A program made the translations under genes and the position numbers. Shown here one piece after another: positions 1 through 8,491 of a stretch of 41,993 bases of DNA (its first letter is position 1; each line of letters opens with the position of its first letter). Below the pieces are notes generated by a model that had not been told where the DNA came from, made no database searches, and saw nothing but the letters and a program-made list of their open reading frames with translations. Origin of the DNA: Pseudomonadota bacterium (GTDB taxonomy: Bacteria > Desulfobacterota > Syntrophobacteria > Syntrophobacterales > Syntrophobacteraceae). The stretch covers positions 1-41,993 of the forward strand of contig JAEZHY010000182.1 in assembly GCA_023416335.1 (NCBI GenBank). Reading direction: 5' to 3'.

Positions 1-1255
1 CGCGGAAGGGCTGTCCGTTTCTCAGGGCTTTTACCTTGAGCCCGCCGCCGGAGAAGTCGGCAACTTTTTCAACCGTCTTTCCGGCTTCAACAGCTACTGC
101 GGAAAAGTTTACCGTGGGCTTTCCCGCATCGTCGTTGTTTTGGACGCTCACATCGTAGGTCCCGGGCTGGAGTTTGAAGGAGGTCCCTTCGAGTTCGACC
201 CATCCGTCCGTAACCCTTTCCTTCTTGCCGTCCTCACCGCCTTTGGGCTTGTAGATCTCGCAGTAAGCGCGGAAGGGCTGTCCGTTTCTCAGGGCTTTTA
301 CCTTGAGCCCGCCGCCGGAGAAATCGGCTGTTTTGCTTACGACCTTTCCGGTCTCAAGCGCTGTCCCGGGGAATTTGATGACGGGCTTTCCGGCGTCGTC
401 ATTATTCTGTACAACGATATCATACGTCCCGGGGAGGAGCTTGAAGGTGGTGCCTTCCGCTTCGATCCAGCCCTCGGTTACTCTTTTGTCGCTCTCTTCA
501 CTACCCGATTTGTACACCTCGCAATAAGCACGGAGAGGCTTGCCGTTTCTCAGAGCGTTAACCTTGAGCTTCGCCCCGGACTCTTCCGTCTTTGCAAGCG
601 CTTTCTTGGCCGCGATGCTCAATTCGCCTGCGTTTTTCGCCGCCAGGTACATTCCTCCGCCTGCCTGGGCCATACAGGCGAGCTGTGCCTTTTCCTTCTC
701 GGCGACGTCAAACCCAATCACGTGCATTACGAACTTGATCCCCGAATCCTTCAACTCCTTGACCGCTGCGCACGGATCCGCGTTGCAGGTCTCTTCTCCG
801 TCGCTTACCAGCACAATGGTGGCCTCGTCTTCGAGGGTCTTGAGCCCCTCCGCCACCTTCCTGACTGAATAGGTTATGGGTGTTTTCCCTTTCGGGGTGA
901 TCTCCTTTATTTTCCGGGTAACGGCATCTTTGTTTTGAGGTCCGAGCGGGAAAAGTTCTTCAACGTCTTCGCAGTCGGCCTTCTGCCTGTGCCCGTAAAC
1001 GACAAGGCCCATGTTGATCCCTGCGGGAAGGTCCCGGATCAACCCGGAGAGGGCCTCTTTCGCCGCATCCATTTTGACTTTACCTTGGATCTTGGCCCCC
1101 ATGCTTCCGGACGCATCCAGAATGAACACCACATTGGGGGCATTTGACGCCGCAAGGCTCTCAGGTACACCCGCAACAGCGGCCAGGAGCAGAAAAATCA
1201 AACAAGCGATTGAAAAGCCGGAAAAACGAACGGGACTGCCGGGACGCAATTGCAT
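1..1255 (-). CDS. Secreted VWA-domain protein with tandem 89-residue repeats (3' end outside window)
   Basis: The gene starts at ATG 1255, preceded by GGAGG seven bases upstream, and is still open at base 1, so the C-terminus is outside the window. The N-terminus has a hydrophobic signal segment (about residues 14-36). A von Willebrand A domain follows: the MIDAS motif DASGSMG is at about residues 47-53, with a downstream TP(I)T threonine and a VSDGEE aspartate, so metal binding should be intact. After the VWA domain come repeats beginning LKV(N/K)ALRNG(K/Q)P and containing VQNNDDAGKP; two full copies and the start of a third are visible. The unit is 89 residues and the DNA at 1-59 almost repeats that at 268-326, pointing to recent duplication. 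VWA domains bind protein ligands; the repeats look like beta-sandwich surface modules. The partner and exact role are unknown. Confidence 0.85.
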   Translation of the reverse strand, partial: MQLRPGSPVRFSGFSIACLIFLLLAAVAGVPESLAASNAPNVVFILDASGSMGAKIQGKVKMDAAKEALSGLIRDLPAGINMGLVVYGHRQKADCEDVEELFPLGPQNKDAVTRKIKEITPKGKTPITYSVRKVAEGLKTLEDEATIVLVSDGEETCNADPCAAVKELKDSGIKFVMHVIGFDVAEKEKAQLACMAQAGGGMYLAAKNAGELSIAAKKALAKTEESGAKLKVNALRNGKPLRAYCEVYKSGSEESDKRVTEGWIEAEGTTFKLLPGTYDIVVQNNDDAGKPVIKFPGTALETGKVVSKTADFSGGGLKVKALRNGQPFRAYCEIYKPKGGEDGKKERVTDGWVELEGTSFKLQPGTYDVSVQNNDDAGKPTVNFSAVAVEAGKTVEKVADFSGGGLKVKALRNGQPFR

Positions 1256-1459
1256 GATGATTACCTCCGGGTGCGATAAAAACGAATTGTTGCTACATTA
1301 GTTCGGGTAGTTCGGGCACTTTTAGCACGAGCAACCTGATGTGAGCAACTGCCGGGTTGCCCCCCTATTGGAGGTGCGGTGCCTAAAATAGATGGATGCC
1401 TTATGGGCTATATGTCCGCGAGGACTCATTTCGGAAAATTGTTGAAGGAGGAAATCCAG

Positions 1460-2062
1460 GTGTCGAAAAAGAACATCGCGATTTTGATGGTCATATGCGC
1501 ATTTACGCTCATTACGACAGCGGCGGCGCAATCTTTGCCGATCTCATTCCAGGGAGAGGTCCCGAAGGATTCGAATAAGAAAACCTCTCTGGGCAGGTAT
1601 GCGACTGCGGCCGAGGCATACCGGATGTATAACGCAAATCCGGATAAGGTTTTCCTCCTGGATGTGCGCACGCCTGAAGAGTACGCCCTGCTCGGACATG
1701 CTCCGCAGGCGTTCAATATTCCTTCCAAACTCTGGACCGGGAAATTCGATCTCGAGAAGAAAGATTACGGGCTTGTGAACAATCCGGATTTCGAGGCGAT
1801 CGTCAAAGAGAAGTTCCGGCCGGAAGATACCATTATGGTGATGTGCCGCTCAGGGGTGAGAGGCGCCGAAGCGGTCAATCGCATGGCTAAAATCGGATTT
1901 ACAAATGTTTATAACGTCACCGACGGTTTCGAAGGTGAGAAGATAACGGAAGAGGACAGCTACTACAAGGGCAAGAGGCTAAAGAACGGATGGCGCAACT
2001 CCGGCTTGCCCTGGACGACGGATCTCGATCCGAAATTGGTTTATCTTCCCACTTCGAAATGA
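1460..2062 (+). CDS. Exported rhodanese-like protein
   Basis: A GTG start at 1460 is chosen because GAAGGAGG lies just upstream and a clean signal peptide follows (hydrophobic core ILMVICAFTLITT, cut near AAA-QS); an in-frame ATG at 1379 has no such support. The 200-residue protein carries one rhodanese domain: the family motif LLDVRTPEEY is near residues 71-80 and the active-site loop CRSGVRG supplies the catalytic cysteine that carries a persulfide. Periplasmic location is inferred from the signal peptide. It is followed after 122 bp by a permease on the same strand, so a shared role in handling a sulfur compound is possible but not shown. The sulfur donor and acceptor cannot be read from sequence. 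Confidence 0.85.
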   Translation: MSKKNIAILMVICAFTLITTAAAQSLPISFQGEVPKDSNKKTSLGRYATAAEAYRMYNANPDKVFLLDVRTPEEYALLGHAPQAFNIPSKLWTGKFDLEKKDYGLVNNPDFEAIVKEKFRPEDTIMVMCRSGVRGAEAVNRMAKIGFTNVYNVTDGFEGEKITEEDSYYKGKRLKNGWRNSGLPWTTDLDPKLVYLPTSK

Positions 2063-2184
2063 TTGCCGAGTATGCAGAAGGCGGATGGAGCAATTCTTTT
2101 TGACAAAGAACCGGAGCGGCATTATCTGGCTGAATCTGGAAATTTAACGAACAAGTATTGTGATTCCAATTCCATCGGGGCTTT

Positions 2185-3108
2185 ATGATGTTCCAGTTCA
2201 AAGACTGGCTGCTGCTCGTTGTCGCTTTCACTTCGATGCTTATCGGGACTCTACTGCCCAAGGTTGGAGAGCCTTTTCAGTGGGCTCCCATGCCCTGTAT
2301 GATGGCATTGCTTTTCTTCAGTTTTTTGTCAGTCCGCCTGGGCGATATGGTGGTCTCGGTGAAAAAATCTCTGGCCACCCTGGGTTATTTTGTCTTCACC
2401 AAGCTGGTGCTGTTACCCATCCTGGTATTCTTTGCATTTCAGTATCTTTGCCCGAAATATGCGCTTTCCGCGCTGCTTTTGAGCGGAGTCTCCTCCGGAA
2501 CGGCTTCGCCTTTTTTCGCCATACTCGTAAATGCCAATATTTCGATCGTGCTGGGCATGGTCATCCTCAGTTCGGTCCTGGTTCCTTTTACCCTGCCGGC
2601 AATGACGCATCTCCTCATGGGCAGGAGCATGGAGATTTCCTTTCTCTCCATGTCGCAGCTGCTGTGTACAGTTGTGTTCATCCCGCTCATTCTGGCCGAG
2701 GTCATGAAGCGCATATCGCCGGCCTATTCCGATAAGCTGTTCAATGCGCAGTACCCGATTGCCCTGGTTTCCTTTATCATGACGAACCTCGGAATCTTTT
2801 CGAAATATTCCGATTTCCTTTATCAGGAACCGATTGTTTTCGCGTCTTCCCTGGGCATTACCTTTGTCCTTGCAGGAATATACTTCGTTGCAGGACTTAT
2901 CTTTTCTTTCGGGCATTCCGTTGCCGACCGGCTCTCGCTCATCGTGAGCCTCGGAATCATGAACAGTGTGCTCGTTCTTGTCTTCAGCTCCGAGTTTTTC
3001 GGACCTCTGGAAGCGACGGTCGCCGCACTGTACAGTGTCCCGTTTTTTGTTCTTATTCTGCCGATGCGAGTTTATCAGAGCTGGGCGAGGCGGGTGCCGA
3101 TTCGATGA
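2185..3108 (+). CDS. Bile acid:sodium symporter-like (BASS superfamily) permease
   Basis: This 307-residue protein is strongly hydrophobic, with about nine to ten likely membrane helices, short loops and no signal peptide. Its layout, small size and the polar-in-helix stretch SGVSSGTASPFF in the first half resemble the bile acid:sodium symporter/BASS superfamily, whose members move organic anions with sodium. The match is by overall look rather than by a diagnostic residue, so the family is likely and the substrate open. ATG codons lie at 2185 and 2188; the ribosome site is weak. It follows the exported rhodanese on the same strand, which could mean a common operon. Confidence 0.65.
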   Translation: MMFQFKDWLLLVVAFTSMLIGTLLPKVGEPFQWAPMPCMMALLFFSFLSVRLGDMVVSVKKSLATLGYFVFTKLVLLPILVFFAFQYLCPKYALSALLLSGVSSGTASPFFAILVNANISIVLGMVILSSVLVPFTLPAMTHLLMGRSMEISFLSMSQLLCTVVFIPLILAEVMKRISPAYSDKLFNAQYPIALVSFIMTNLGIFSKYSDFLYQEPIVFASSLGITFVLAGIYFVAGLIFSFGHSVADRLSLIVSLGIMNSVLVLVFSSEFFGPLEATVAALYSVPFFVLILPMRVYQSWARRVPIR

Positions 3109-3291
3109 TGAATTGACCGGGTTGCACAGGGTGGTCGGAGACAAATGGTGGACAAGATTGAAATTTTCAGGTGAAAATTGCAAACATCAGGTATTATAAA
3201 ATACCCTTTTCAGATGCTGCTTGGAACAGTTCGATCGGCATTCCGTTCACCCGATTCTTTAAAGTGAATCGAAGGGTTCATGTCCAGCCGC

Positions 3292-3319
3292 TTTAGACGG
3301 AATGAATGTGTGTTATAAT
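3292..3319 (+). promoter_or_regulatory. Sigma-70-type promoter of the UPF0175/DUF3368 operon
   Basis: A perfect -10 hexamer TATAAT (3314-3319) lies 16 bp after TTTAGA (3292-3297), which matches four of six -35 bases. The start codon at 3350 is 30 bases further on, preceded by AGGAGGT. Confidence 0.6.
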
Positions 3320-3349
3320 GGCCGAAGTGGCTTAATAGGAGGTTAGGGC

Positions 3350-3610
3350 ATGGAATCAAGGAGGATAGTGTTGGATCTTCCTCTTAGTGTGTTTTCCGCT
3401 CTGAGGAAAACACCGGAGGAGTTCTCACGCGAACTTAGACTGGCGGCTGCAGTCAAATGGTATGAAATCGGAACCCTCTCCCAGGAAAGAGCTGCAGAAG
3501 CCGCAGGGCTATGCCGGGAGGATTTCTTGATGGCACTTGCCAGATTTAAAGTCTCCCCTTTCCAGTATTCTTCCGACGAGATTCTCGATGAAGCCGGCTA
3601 TGGTTCGTAA
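3350..3610 (+). CDS. UPF0175 family antitoxin
   Basis: An 86-residue protein of the UPF0175 type: an N-terminal strand (RRIVLDLP), the PEEFSRELRLAAAVKWYEIG helix region, and the LSQERAAEAAGLCREDFL segment that forms the small HTH-like DNA- or partner-binding part. The AGGAGGT ribosome site fixes the ATG at 3350. It overlaps the start of the next gene, a DUF3368 PIN-like protein; this two-gene pairing is a standard predicted type II toxin-antitoxin arrangement in which the UPF0175 protein neutralises the toxin and represses the operon. Function in this organism is inferred from family and pairing. Confidence 0.8.
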   Translation: MESRRIVLDLPLSVFSALRKTPEEFSRELRLAAAVKWYEIGTLSQERAAEAAGLCREDFLMALARFKVSPFQYSSDEILDEAGYGS

Positions 3611-4139
3611 ATGGGTGCTGAATGCATCTCCGCTGATTTTGCTCGGAAAAGCCGAACTGCTTAAGTCCATATCCCCGCTTGCCGAAACGTGGATTGTACC
3701 CGGTGCCGTCATCCGGGAACTAACGATCAAAAGCTCCCTTGCCGCGTATCTGACCGATCTGTCCGACTCTTCCCAGGTTTTGCGAGTTGATGTCCCGGGA
3801 ATTGACAGTGTCGTTGCCGGTTGGGACCTTGGGCGTGGAGAAAGCGAAGTCATTTCACTGGGACTGCGCCAACCTGGAACGGGAGTCGTGCTGGACGATT
3901 TGCAAGCTCGAAAATGCGCACGTGTCATGGAAGTCCCTCTCATAGGTTCACTAGGACTGATTCTAAGGGCAAGGCGAGAAAACCTGATCCCCTTTGCAAA
4001 ACCAGCCATTGAAAAACTGGTGTCGGTTGGACTCTACGTTGATCCGGAAATTTGCCCAAGTGCTGGAATCGATAGGGGAATACAATACTCATTGACCTCC
4101 TTGCCATTCAACGGAGAAAAGCATGGCAACCGCTCTTGA
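3588..4139 (+). CDS. DUF3368 PIN-like toxin
   Basis: The 183-residue product begins at ATG 3588 (an alternative ATG is at 3600) inside the 3' end of the antitoxin gene, so translation is probably coupled. It has the DUF3368 opening NASPLILLGKAELL, the central GRGESEVISLG acidic block and VLDDLQARKCA, which together give the carboxylate set of a PIN-domain ribonuclease; the first acidic position is Asn, as is common in this subfamily. The predicted role is an RNA-cleaving toxin held by the UPF0175 antitoxin. The C-terminal tail after about residue 155 is longer than needed and overlaps the next gene by 17 bp. Confidence 0.75.
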   Translation: MKPAMVRKWVLNASPLILLGKAELLKSISPLAETWIVPGAVIRELTIKSSLAAYLTDLSDSSQVLRVDVPGIDSVVAGWDLGRGESEVISLGLRQPGTGVVLDDLQARKCARVMEVPLIGSLGLILRARRENLIPFAKPAIEKLVSVGLYVDPEICPSAGIDRGIQYSLTSLPFNGEKHGNRS

Positions 4140-4503
4140 GCTTACCCGAAAGGGTTGGCAGCACTACCTGAAGAACTCACGGCGATCCAAGCAACCCGAG
4201 CTATCCCCCGCAGTTCAAAAGGAACGCGAGCGCCTGCTCATCCTTGTTCGTGAAGCTGCCGCTCAGCTGAAAAGTCGATTCAGTGTACGGCGTATAGTCC
4301 TTATAGGATCTCTTGCGCAGGATGCAGCTTTCACGGCCAGGTCGGACGTGGACCTTGCCGTTGAGGGCTTGGTAGGAGATGACTATTGGGAAGCGTGGCG
4401 ATTGGTTGAGGATATTGTAAATCGGCCTGTCGATCTGATTGAAATTGAAACCGCCGGGGAATCGATGCTGCGGACGATCGAGCGCCACGGGATCGAACTA
4501 TGA
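4123..4503 (+). CDS. MNT-type nucleotidyltransferase domain protein
   Basis: This 126-residue protein has the minimal nucleotidyltransferase signature: GSLAQDAAFTARSDVDLAVEG, that is GS followed about twelve residues later by DVD, plus the third acidic residue in VDLIEIE. Such stand-alone MNT proteins usually act as the antitoxin partner of a HEPN ribonuclease, adding AMP to it. GGAGAAAAGC precedes the ATG. The gene starts inside the end of the DUF3368 gene. A HEPN gene is expected directly downstream, but only a 48-codon frame is present there, so the partner looks lost or degraded. Confidence 0.75.
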   Translation: MATALELTRKGWQHYLKNSRRSKQPELSPAVQKERERLLILVREAAAQLKSRFSVRRIVLIGSLAQDAAFTARSDVDLAVEGLVGDDYWEAWRLVEDIVNRPVDLIEIETAGESMLRTIERHGIEL

Positions 4504-4646
4504 ATGCTGTTTATCTCGAACTCTCCGACGAATCTATGATGCCATCCCAAGCCGATCAGAGATCGGGTCGTGAGATGAATCTCTTCCCCTCCGAAAACTC
4601 TTCCAATAGGCTAACCACCCAATCCGCCCTTTTCCTGCCGTCTTGA
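4500..4646 (+). pseudogene. Short frame in the expected HEPN-partner position, possible remnant
   Basis: An ATG at 4500 overlaps the stop of the nucleotidyltransferase (ATGA) and opens 48 codons beginning MNAVYLELSDES before TGA at 4644. The position and coupling are those of a HEPN partner gene, but the product is too short to hold the HEPN four-helix bundle and its RxxxxH motif is not seen. It may be the stub of a deleted toxin gene or chance. Confidence 0.3.
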
Positions 4647-4723
4647 CTGTCCGGGGTTGCCTCATTACTACAAATGTCACTGCAAAAGGAAAAGGGACTG
4701 CATTCTAATACCGGAGGCGGTAT

Positions 4724-5653
4724 GTGAATTACCCGAAATCTGTGACCATAGTCGAAGTTGGGCCGCGAGACGGCCTGCAAAGCGAGCCGGATTTTGTTCC
4801 CACGGATCAGAAGCTCCAATTAATAGAGCGCCTATCCGATACGGGATTAACGCGAATCGAGATTTCCTCGTTCGTCCGCCCGGGGACCATTCCACAATTG
4901 AGAGATTCCGAGGAAGTCGTTTCCAGGCTCAGAAAAAAGCCGGGGGTCCGTTACTCCGCGCTGGTGCCCAACCCGAAAGGGCTTGAGCGCGCACTGGCCG
5001 CCGGAATAAGCGAAATTGCCCTGTTCGTATCCGCATCCGAAACCCACAATCAGAAAAACGTCGGGATGTCCATTGCCGATTCCCTGAAAGGGTTTCGCCG
5101 GATCTCGGAAGCTGCACTGAGTCACGGAATGCGCATCCGCGGATATGTTGTCACGTCATTTGGCTGCGAATATGAGGGCAGGGTGGCGCCGGAGAAGGTG
5201 GAATGGATAGTGGGTGAATATCGCGAATTGGGAGTTCATGAGGTATCGCTCGGGGATACGACCGGAATGGCCAATCCCGTTATGGTCCGGCGCATGGTGC
5301 AAAGAATCATGCCGATCACGGGAGAGGATGCCCTCGCACTCCACTTCCACGACACGCGGGGGACCGGCCTTGCCAATGCTCTTGCAGGGCTGGAGGAAGG
5401 CGCCCGCATTTTCGACTGCTCGGTGGGCGGGCTTGGCGGATGCCCTTATCCGAAAATGGCCTCGGGCAATATTGCGACCGAAGACCTCGTCGGCATGCTC
5501 CACGAGATGGGAATCGAAACCGGTATCGATCTCGACAAGTTGCTCGACTGTGCCAGGTTTGCGCGGTCGCTTGTAAAACGGGATTTGCCGGGTCACCTGC
5601 TGACCGCCGGCAGAATATGCTGGAAAGGTCGAGACTTCTGCGGGCAAGAATAA
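4724..5653 (+). CDS. mvaB: Hydroxymethylglutaryl-CoA lyase
   Basis: A GTG start at 4724 with GGAGG six bases upstream gives 309 residues, the usual length. HMG-CoA lyase cleaves 3-hydroxy-3-methylglutaryl-CoA into acetyl-CoA and acetoacetate. Diagnostic parts are VEVGPRDGLQSE (catalytic Arg-Asp), the SFVRP strand, HFHDTRGTGLAN (metal-binding histidines) and the family loop GGLGGCPYPKMASGN with the active-site cysteine. The next gene is an enoyl-CoA hydratase 14 bp away, and a carboxyltransferase converges on the pair, which fits the last three steps of leucine/isovalerate breakdown. No mitochondrial-like extension; cytosolic. Confidence 0.9.
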   Translation: MNYPKSVTIVEVGPRDGLQSEPDFVPTDQKLQLIERLSDTGLTRIEISSFVRPGTIPQLRDSEEVVSRLRKKPGVRYSALVPNPKGLERALAAGISEIALFVSASETHNQKNVGMSIADSLKGFRRISEAALSHGMRIRGYVVTSFGCEYEGRVAPEKVEWIVGEYRELGVHEVSLGDTTGMANPVMVRRMVQRIMPITGEDALALHFHDTRGTGLANALAGLEEGARIFDCSVGGLGGCPYPKMASGNIATEDLVGMLHEMGIETGIDLDKLLDCARFARSLVKRDLPGHLLTAGRICWKGRDFCGQE

Positions 5654-5667
5654 ACAGTGGGGGAAAG

Positions 5668-6450
5668 ATGGAGCAACCCGTCATTTTGGAAGAGCGTCGG
5701 GACCGGGTGGCGATTATCACCCTGAATCGTCCCGAGGTGATGAACGCCCTCAATTTTGAAATGCTTCTCTCCCTGAAGGAGCGGATGGAGGCCCTGCATT
5801 TCGATCCGGAGGTCCGGGTTGTGATCGTTACCGGGGCCGGTACGAAGGCTTTCTGCGCGGGGGCCGATCTGAAAGAACGGACCGCTTACAGCGAGCAGAA
5901 AGTCAAAGAATTCATTTACACGATCCGAAATCTGTTTACGTTCATCGAGTCGCTGAACAAACCGGTGATTGCGGCCATCAACGGGCTTGCACTGGGAGGC
6001 GGGACGGAACTGGCGCTCGCCTGCGACATCAGACTGGCATCTGCCGGGGTTTCCATGGGCCTCACCGAGACACGGCTCGCTATCATACCCGGCGCGGGTG
6101 GGACTCAGCGGCTGCCGCGCCTGGTCGGGCGCGGGAAGGCAAAAGAACTGATCTTTACGGGAAGAAGGATCGATGCCGACGAGGCGCTGGCGATAGGGCT
6201 GATAAACAAGGTCTGCCAAACTGAAACCCTGATCGCCGAGTGCATGCAGATAGCTGAGATGATTTGCGAAAACGGACCTATCGCGGTTCAACAGGCCAAG
6301 TATGCAATCAACCACGGCATTGATGTGGACCTCAACACCGGCCTCGCCATAGAATCGAATGCATACTGGGTGACAGTCCCGACGGAAGACCGCCTGGAAG
6401 GCCTCGCCGCATTCCGGGAGAAGAGAAAACCTGTGTATAAAGGCAGATAA
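5668..6450 (+). CDS. Enoyl-CoA hydratase/isomerase family protein (methylglutaconyl-CoA hydratase candidate)
   Basis: The 260-residue crotonase starts at ATG 5668 after GGGGGAAAG, directly behind the HMG-CoA lyase gene. The acyl-CoA oxyanion-hole segments AFCAGADLKE and NGLALGGGTELALACD are present, and both hydratase glutamates are kept: one in GGGTELA and one in LTETRLAIIPGAGGTQ. That argues for true hydratase activity rather than an isomerase or ligase variant. Next to HMG-CoA lyase the most likely substrate is 3-methylglutaconyl-CoA (AUH/LiuC role), giving HMG-CoA. A general short-chain enoyl-CoA hydratase role cannot be excluded from sequence alone. Confidence 0.85.
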   Translation: MEQPVILEERRDRVAIITLNRPEVMNALNFEMLLSLKERMEALHFDPEVRVVIVTGAGTKAFCAGADLKERTAYSEQKVKEFIYTIRNLFTFIESLNKPVIAAINGLALGGGTELALACDIRLASAGVSMGLTETRLAIIPGAGGTQRLPRLVGRGKAKELIFTGRRIDADEALAIGLINKVCQTETLIAECMQIAEMICENGPIAVQQAKYAINHGIDVDLNTGLAIESNAYWVTVPTEDRLEGLAAFREKRKPVYKGR

Positions 6451-6462
6451 GACGCCGGAATC

Positions 6463-8061
6463 CTAGAACCTGAATCCCCCGAAGCAGGATTCGGCGATCG
6501 GTTTCAGAAGACTTATCTCGAAAGCGACGGCAAGAGCGTCACGGATTTCGTTGAATTTGAGCACACCGTCATTGAAGAGCCGCGCCGCGCAGAAGAACGG
6601 ATGTGCCTCGGATTCGTACCTGGCAACCATCTCCTCTTTGAAAGCCGCCTTTTCTTCCTCGCTCATGGCATTCCCTGACTCGGCCCGCTTTCTGTCCTCC
6701 AGTGCGAGCAAAACCTCGCCTGCCGATTTTCCGCTCATAACCGAGGTGCGGCCTCGCATCGTCGTAAAAAGGAAATGCGGTTTGTAAGCCCGCCCGCACA
6801 TCCCGTAGTTGGCAGCCCCGTTGTCCGGTCCGACCACAAGCTGGATTTTCGGAACGTTCGCACATGAGACTGCCCTGACCATATCGGCCCCGTACTTTCC
6901 GATTCCCTGGTGTTCGGCATCCGAACCGACCATGTACCCGGGCGAACTCTGGACGAAGAGCAGGGGCAGCTTGTCCTGGCAGCACCGTATGATCCACTCG
7001 GTTGCCTTCCGTGCCGATTCGGTGAAAATTATTCCCATGCGGTTAGCCGCGATCACCCCAACCGGTATCTCTTTTATGCGCATCTTCCCGGTGACGATGT
7101 TGTCTCCCCTGCCAATCGCATAGGACTTCTTGTACTCGATAAAATGTCCGGCATCGCATATCGCCTCAAGGAAAGGCCGTATTTCGATACCACGGTAAAT
7201 GTTTTCAGGGAGTACCTCGTATATGCTCTCGACCGGCATTTTCGGTGGCAGTTCGGGCGACCTGGCTGCCTGGAGTAACTGGGGCGGTTCCATGGAAAGA
7301 ATTTCCCGAACCTTGAGGATCGCCTCGTCCTGGTCCCGGCAGAAGTGGTCCGCGCCGCCGGACACGTGCGTGTGGACCTCCGCCCCTCCGAGGGCTTCGG
7401 CCGAAATCACCTCGCCGGTTGCGGCTTTCACGAGCGGAGGTCCCCCCAGGAACGAATAGGACATTTTGTCTATCATCACGGACTCACTGGCCATGAAGAC
7501 GATATATGCTCCGCCGGCGGTGTTTCCGCCGGTGGACAATGTGATCTGCTTGAGCCCCTGGGACGACATTCGCGCCATGTTGTAGAACATCGAACCGAAA
7601 TGCTGGTCGTCCGGAAACACGTCCGCCTGCATCGGCAAATAGGCGCCTCCGGAATCGGCGATATAGACGCAGTTCAGTCCGCAACGCTCGGCTATTGCCT
7701 GGGCTCTCAGGTGTTTTTTCAGGGTTATCGGAAAGTAAGTCCCGGCTTTGACCCTGCTGTCGTTGGCCACGATCATCGTCCAGGAGCCGTGGACCTTCCC
7801 GAGTCCGGTTACCACGCCGCCGCAGGGGACGTCTTTTACGTCCGGGTAGTTCATCCCGAACCCGGCTATGCTGCTGAGTTCGAAAAAATCGGTGCCCGGA
7901 TCGACGAGTTTGCCGATAAGATCACGGACCGGCTGTTTTCCCTGGGCGGTGAGCCTCTCGATTGCCCGCTGCCCGCCGGGCTGCACTGCCTGTTCCGTTA
8001 ACGCGTCGAGTAACCTTTCCTGTTCTTCCCAATAAGCCTTGTTTCCGGCCTTTTCATCCAT
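6463..8061 (-). CDS. Acyl-CoA carboxylase carboxyltransferase (beta) subunit, methylcrotonyl-CoA type
   Basis: 532 residues, starting at an ATG with GGAGG seven bases upstream. The carboxyltransferase fold is seen as two crotonase-like halves: the first holds YIADSGGAYLPMQ, VFPDDQHFGSMFYN and STGGNTAGGAYI; the second holds VQSSPGYMVGSDAEHQGI and GAANYGMCGRAY. The VFPD..HFG..FYN block is typical of methylcrotonyl-CoA carboxylase beta subunits, which move CO2 from biotin to 3-methylcrotonyl-CoA. It converges on the hydratase and HMG-CoA lyase genes with 12 bp between stops. No biotin carboxylase or biotin carrier gene is in the window, so the partner is elsewhere, or the enzyme serves another acyl-CoA or a decarboxylase. 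Confidence 0.8.
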   Translation of the reverse strand: MDEKAGNKAYWEEQERLLDALTEQAVQPGGQRAIERLTAQGKQPVRDLIGKLVDPGTDFFELSSIAGFGMNYPDVKDVPCGGVVTGLGKVHGSWTMIVANDSRVKAGTYFPITLKKHLRAQAIAERCGLNCVYIADSGGAYLPMQADVFPDDQHFGSMFYNMARMSSQGLKQITLSTGGNTAGGAYIVFMASESVMIDKMSYSFLGGPPLVKAATGEVISAEALGGAEVHTHVSGGADHFCRDQDEAILKVREILSMEPPQLLQAARSPELPPKMPVESIYEVLPENIYRGIEIRPFLEAICDAGHFIEYKKSYAIGRGDNIVTGKMRIKEIPVGVIAANRMGIIFTESARKATEWIIRCCQDKLPLLFVQSSPGYMVGSDAEHQGIGKYGADMVRAVSCANVPKIQLVVGPDNGAANYGMCGRAYKPHFLFTTMRGRTSVMSGKSAGEVLLALEDRKRAESGNAMSEEEKAAFKEEMVARYESEAHPFFCAARLFNDGVLKFNEIRDALAVAFEISLLKPIAESCFGGFRF

Positions 8062-8272
8062 TTACCGACCTCCGTTATGGAAAGCCGCCGCAAGGGCGGC
8101 CTGATGGGGTATTCCATGTATAGGGACTGAAAGGAACACGCGCAAGGCGGAGAAAGTTGTCCGAGGCCTTCAGAAGTTGCTGCACTGGTTGGTACTCTAA
8201 GAAACAATGAGGATATATCGGGCAAGATAAGGAATAGCGAAGATTGGTTAAGCCATCTTGGCGATAATCATA

Positions 8273-8491
8273 TCATAAAGGGATATCACGTTTCAGATCC
8301 CGCCAGCGGGTGTATTCTCCTTTTTGATACTCTTCGTCTCCCCTTCGGATTGCTTCCAGTTCTTCCGCTGTTGCTTTTACCGTCTCGGGTTCGGCAATGA
8401 ACTGGATGTACTCAAGCACTCCTTCCAGAGATTCAGCAGGAAGGTTATCCAGAGCTTCGATTATTCGTTCCTTTATTTCCTTTGAAGTCAT
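8273..8491 (-). CDS. Small antitoxin-like protein, no toxin partner visible
   Basis: A 72-residue acidic protein beginning MTSKEIKERIIEALDNLP, with an amphipathic first helix (LEGVLEYIQFI) and a charged tail ending WRDLKRDIPL. This is the look of the small antitoxins that sit before RelE- or PIN-type toxins. AAGGAG precedes the ATG. Downstream on the same strand there are stops in all useful frames before the carboxylase gene, so the toxin is absent here. The assignment rests on composition and length, not on a firm motif. Confidence 0.5.
   Translation of the reverse strand: MTSKEIKERIIEALDNLPAESLEGVLEYIQFIAEPETVKATAEELEAIRRGDEEYQKGEYTRWRDLKRDIPL

Noticed and set aside
140..868. 242-codon plus-strand frame
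   Set aside because: It is antisense to the VWA protein, whose signal peptide, MIDAS motif and repeats are on the minus strand; the repeated look of the plus frame simply mirrors the repeats.
2413..3183. 256-codon minus-strand frame
   Set aside because: Antisense of the hydrophobic permease, hence rich in charged residues; no family features.
4556..4819. 87-codon minus-strand frame between the TA cluster and HMG-CoA lyase
   Set aside because: It overlaps the start of the lyase gene and shows no features.
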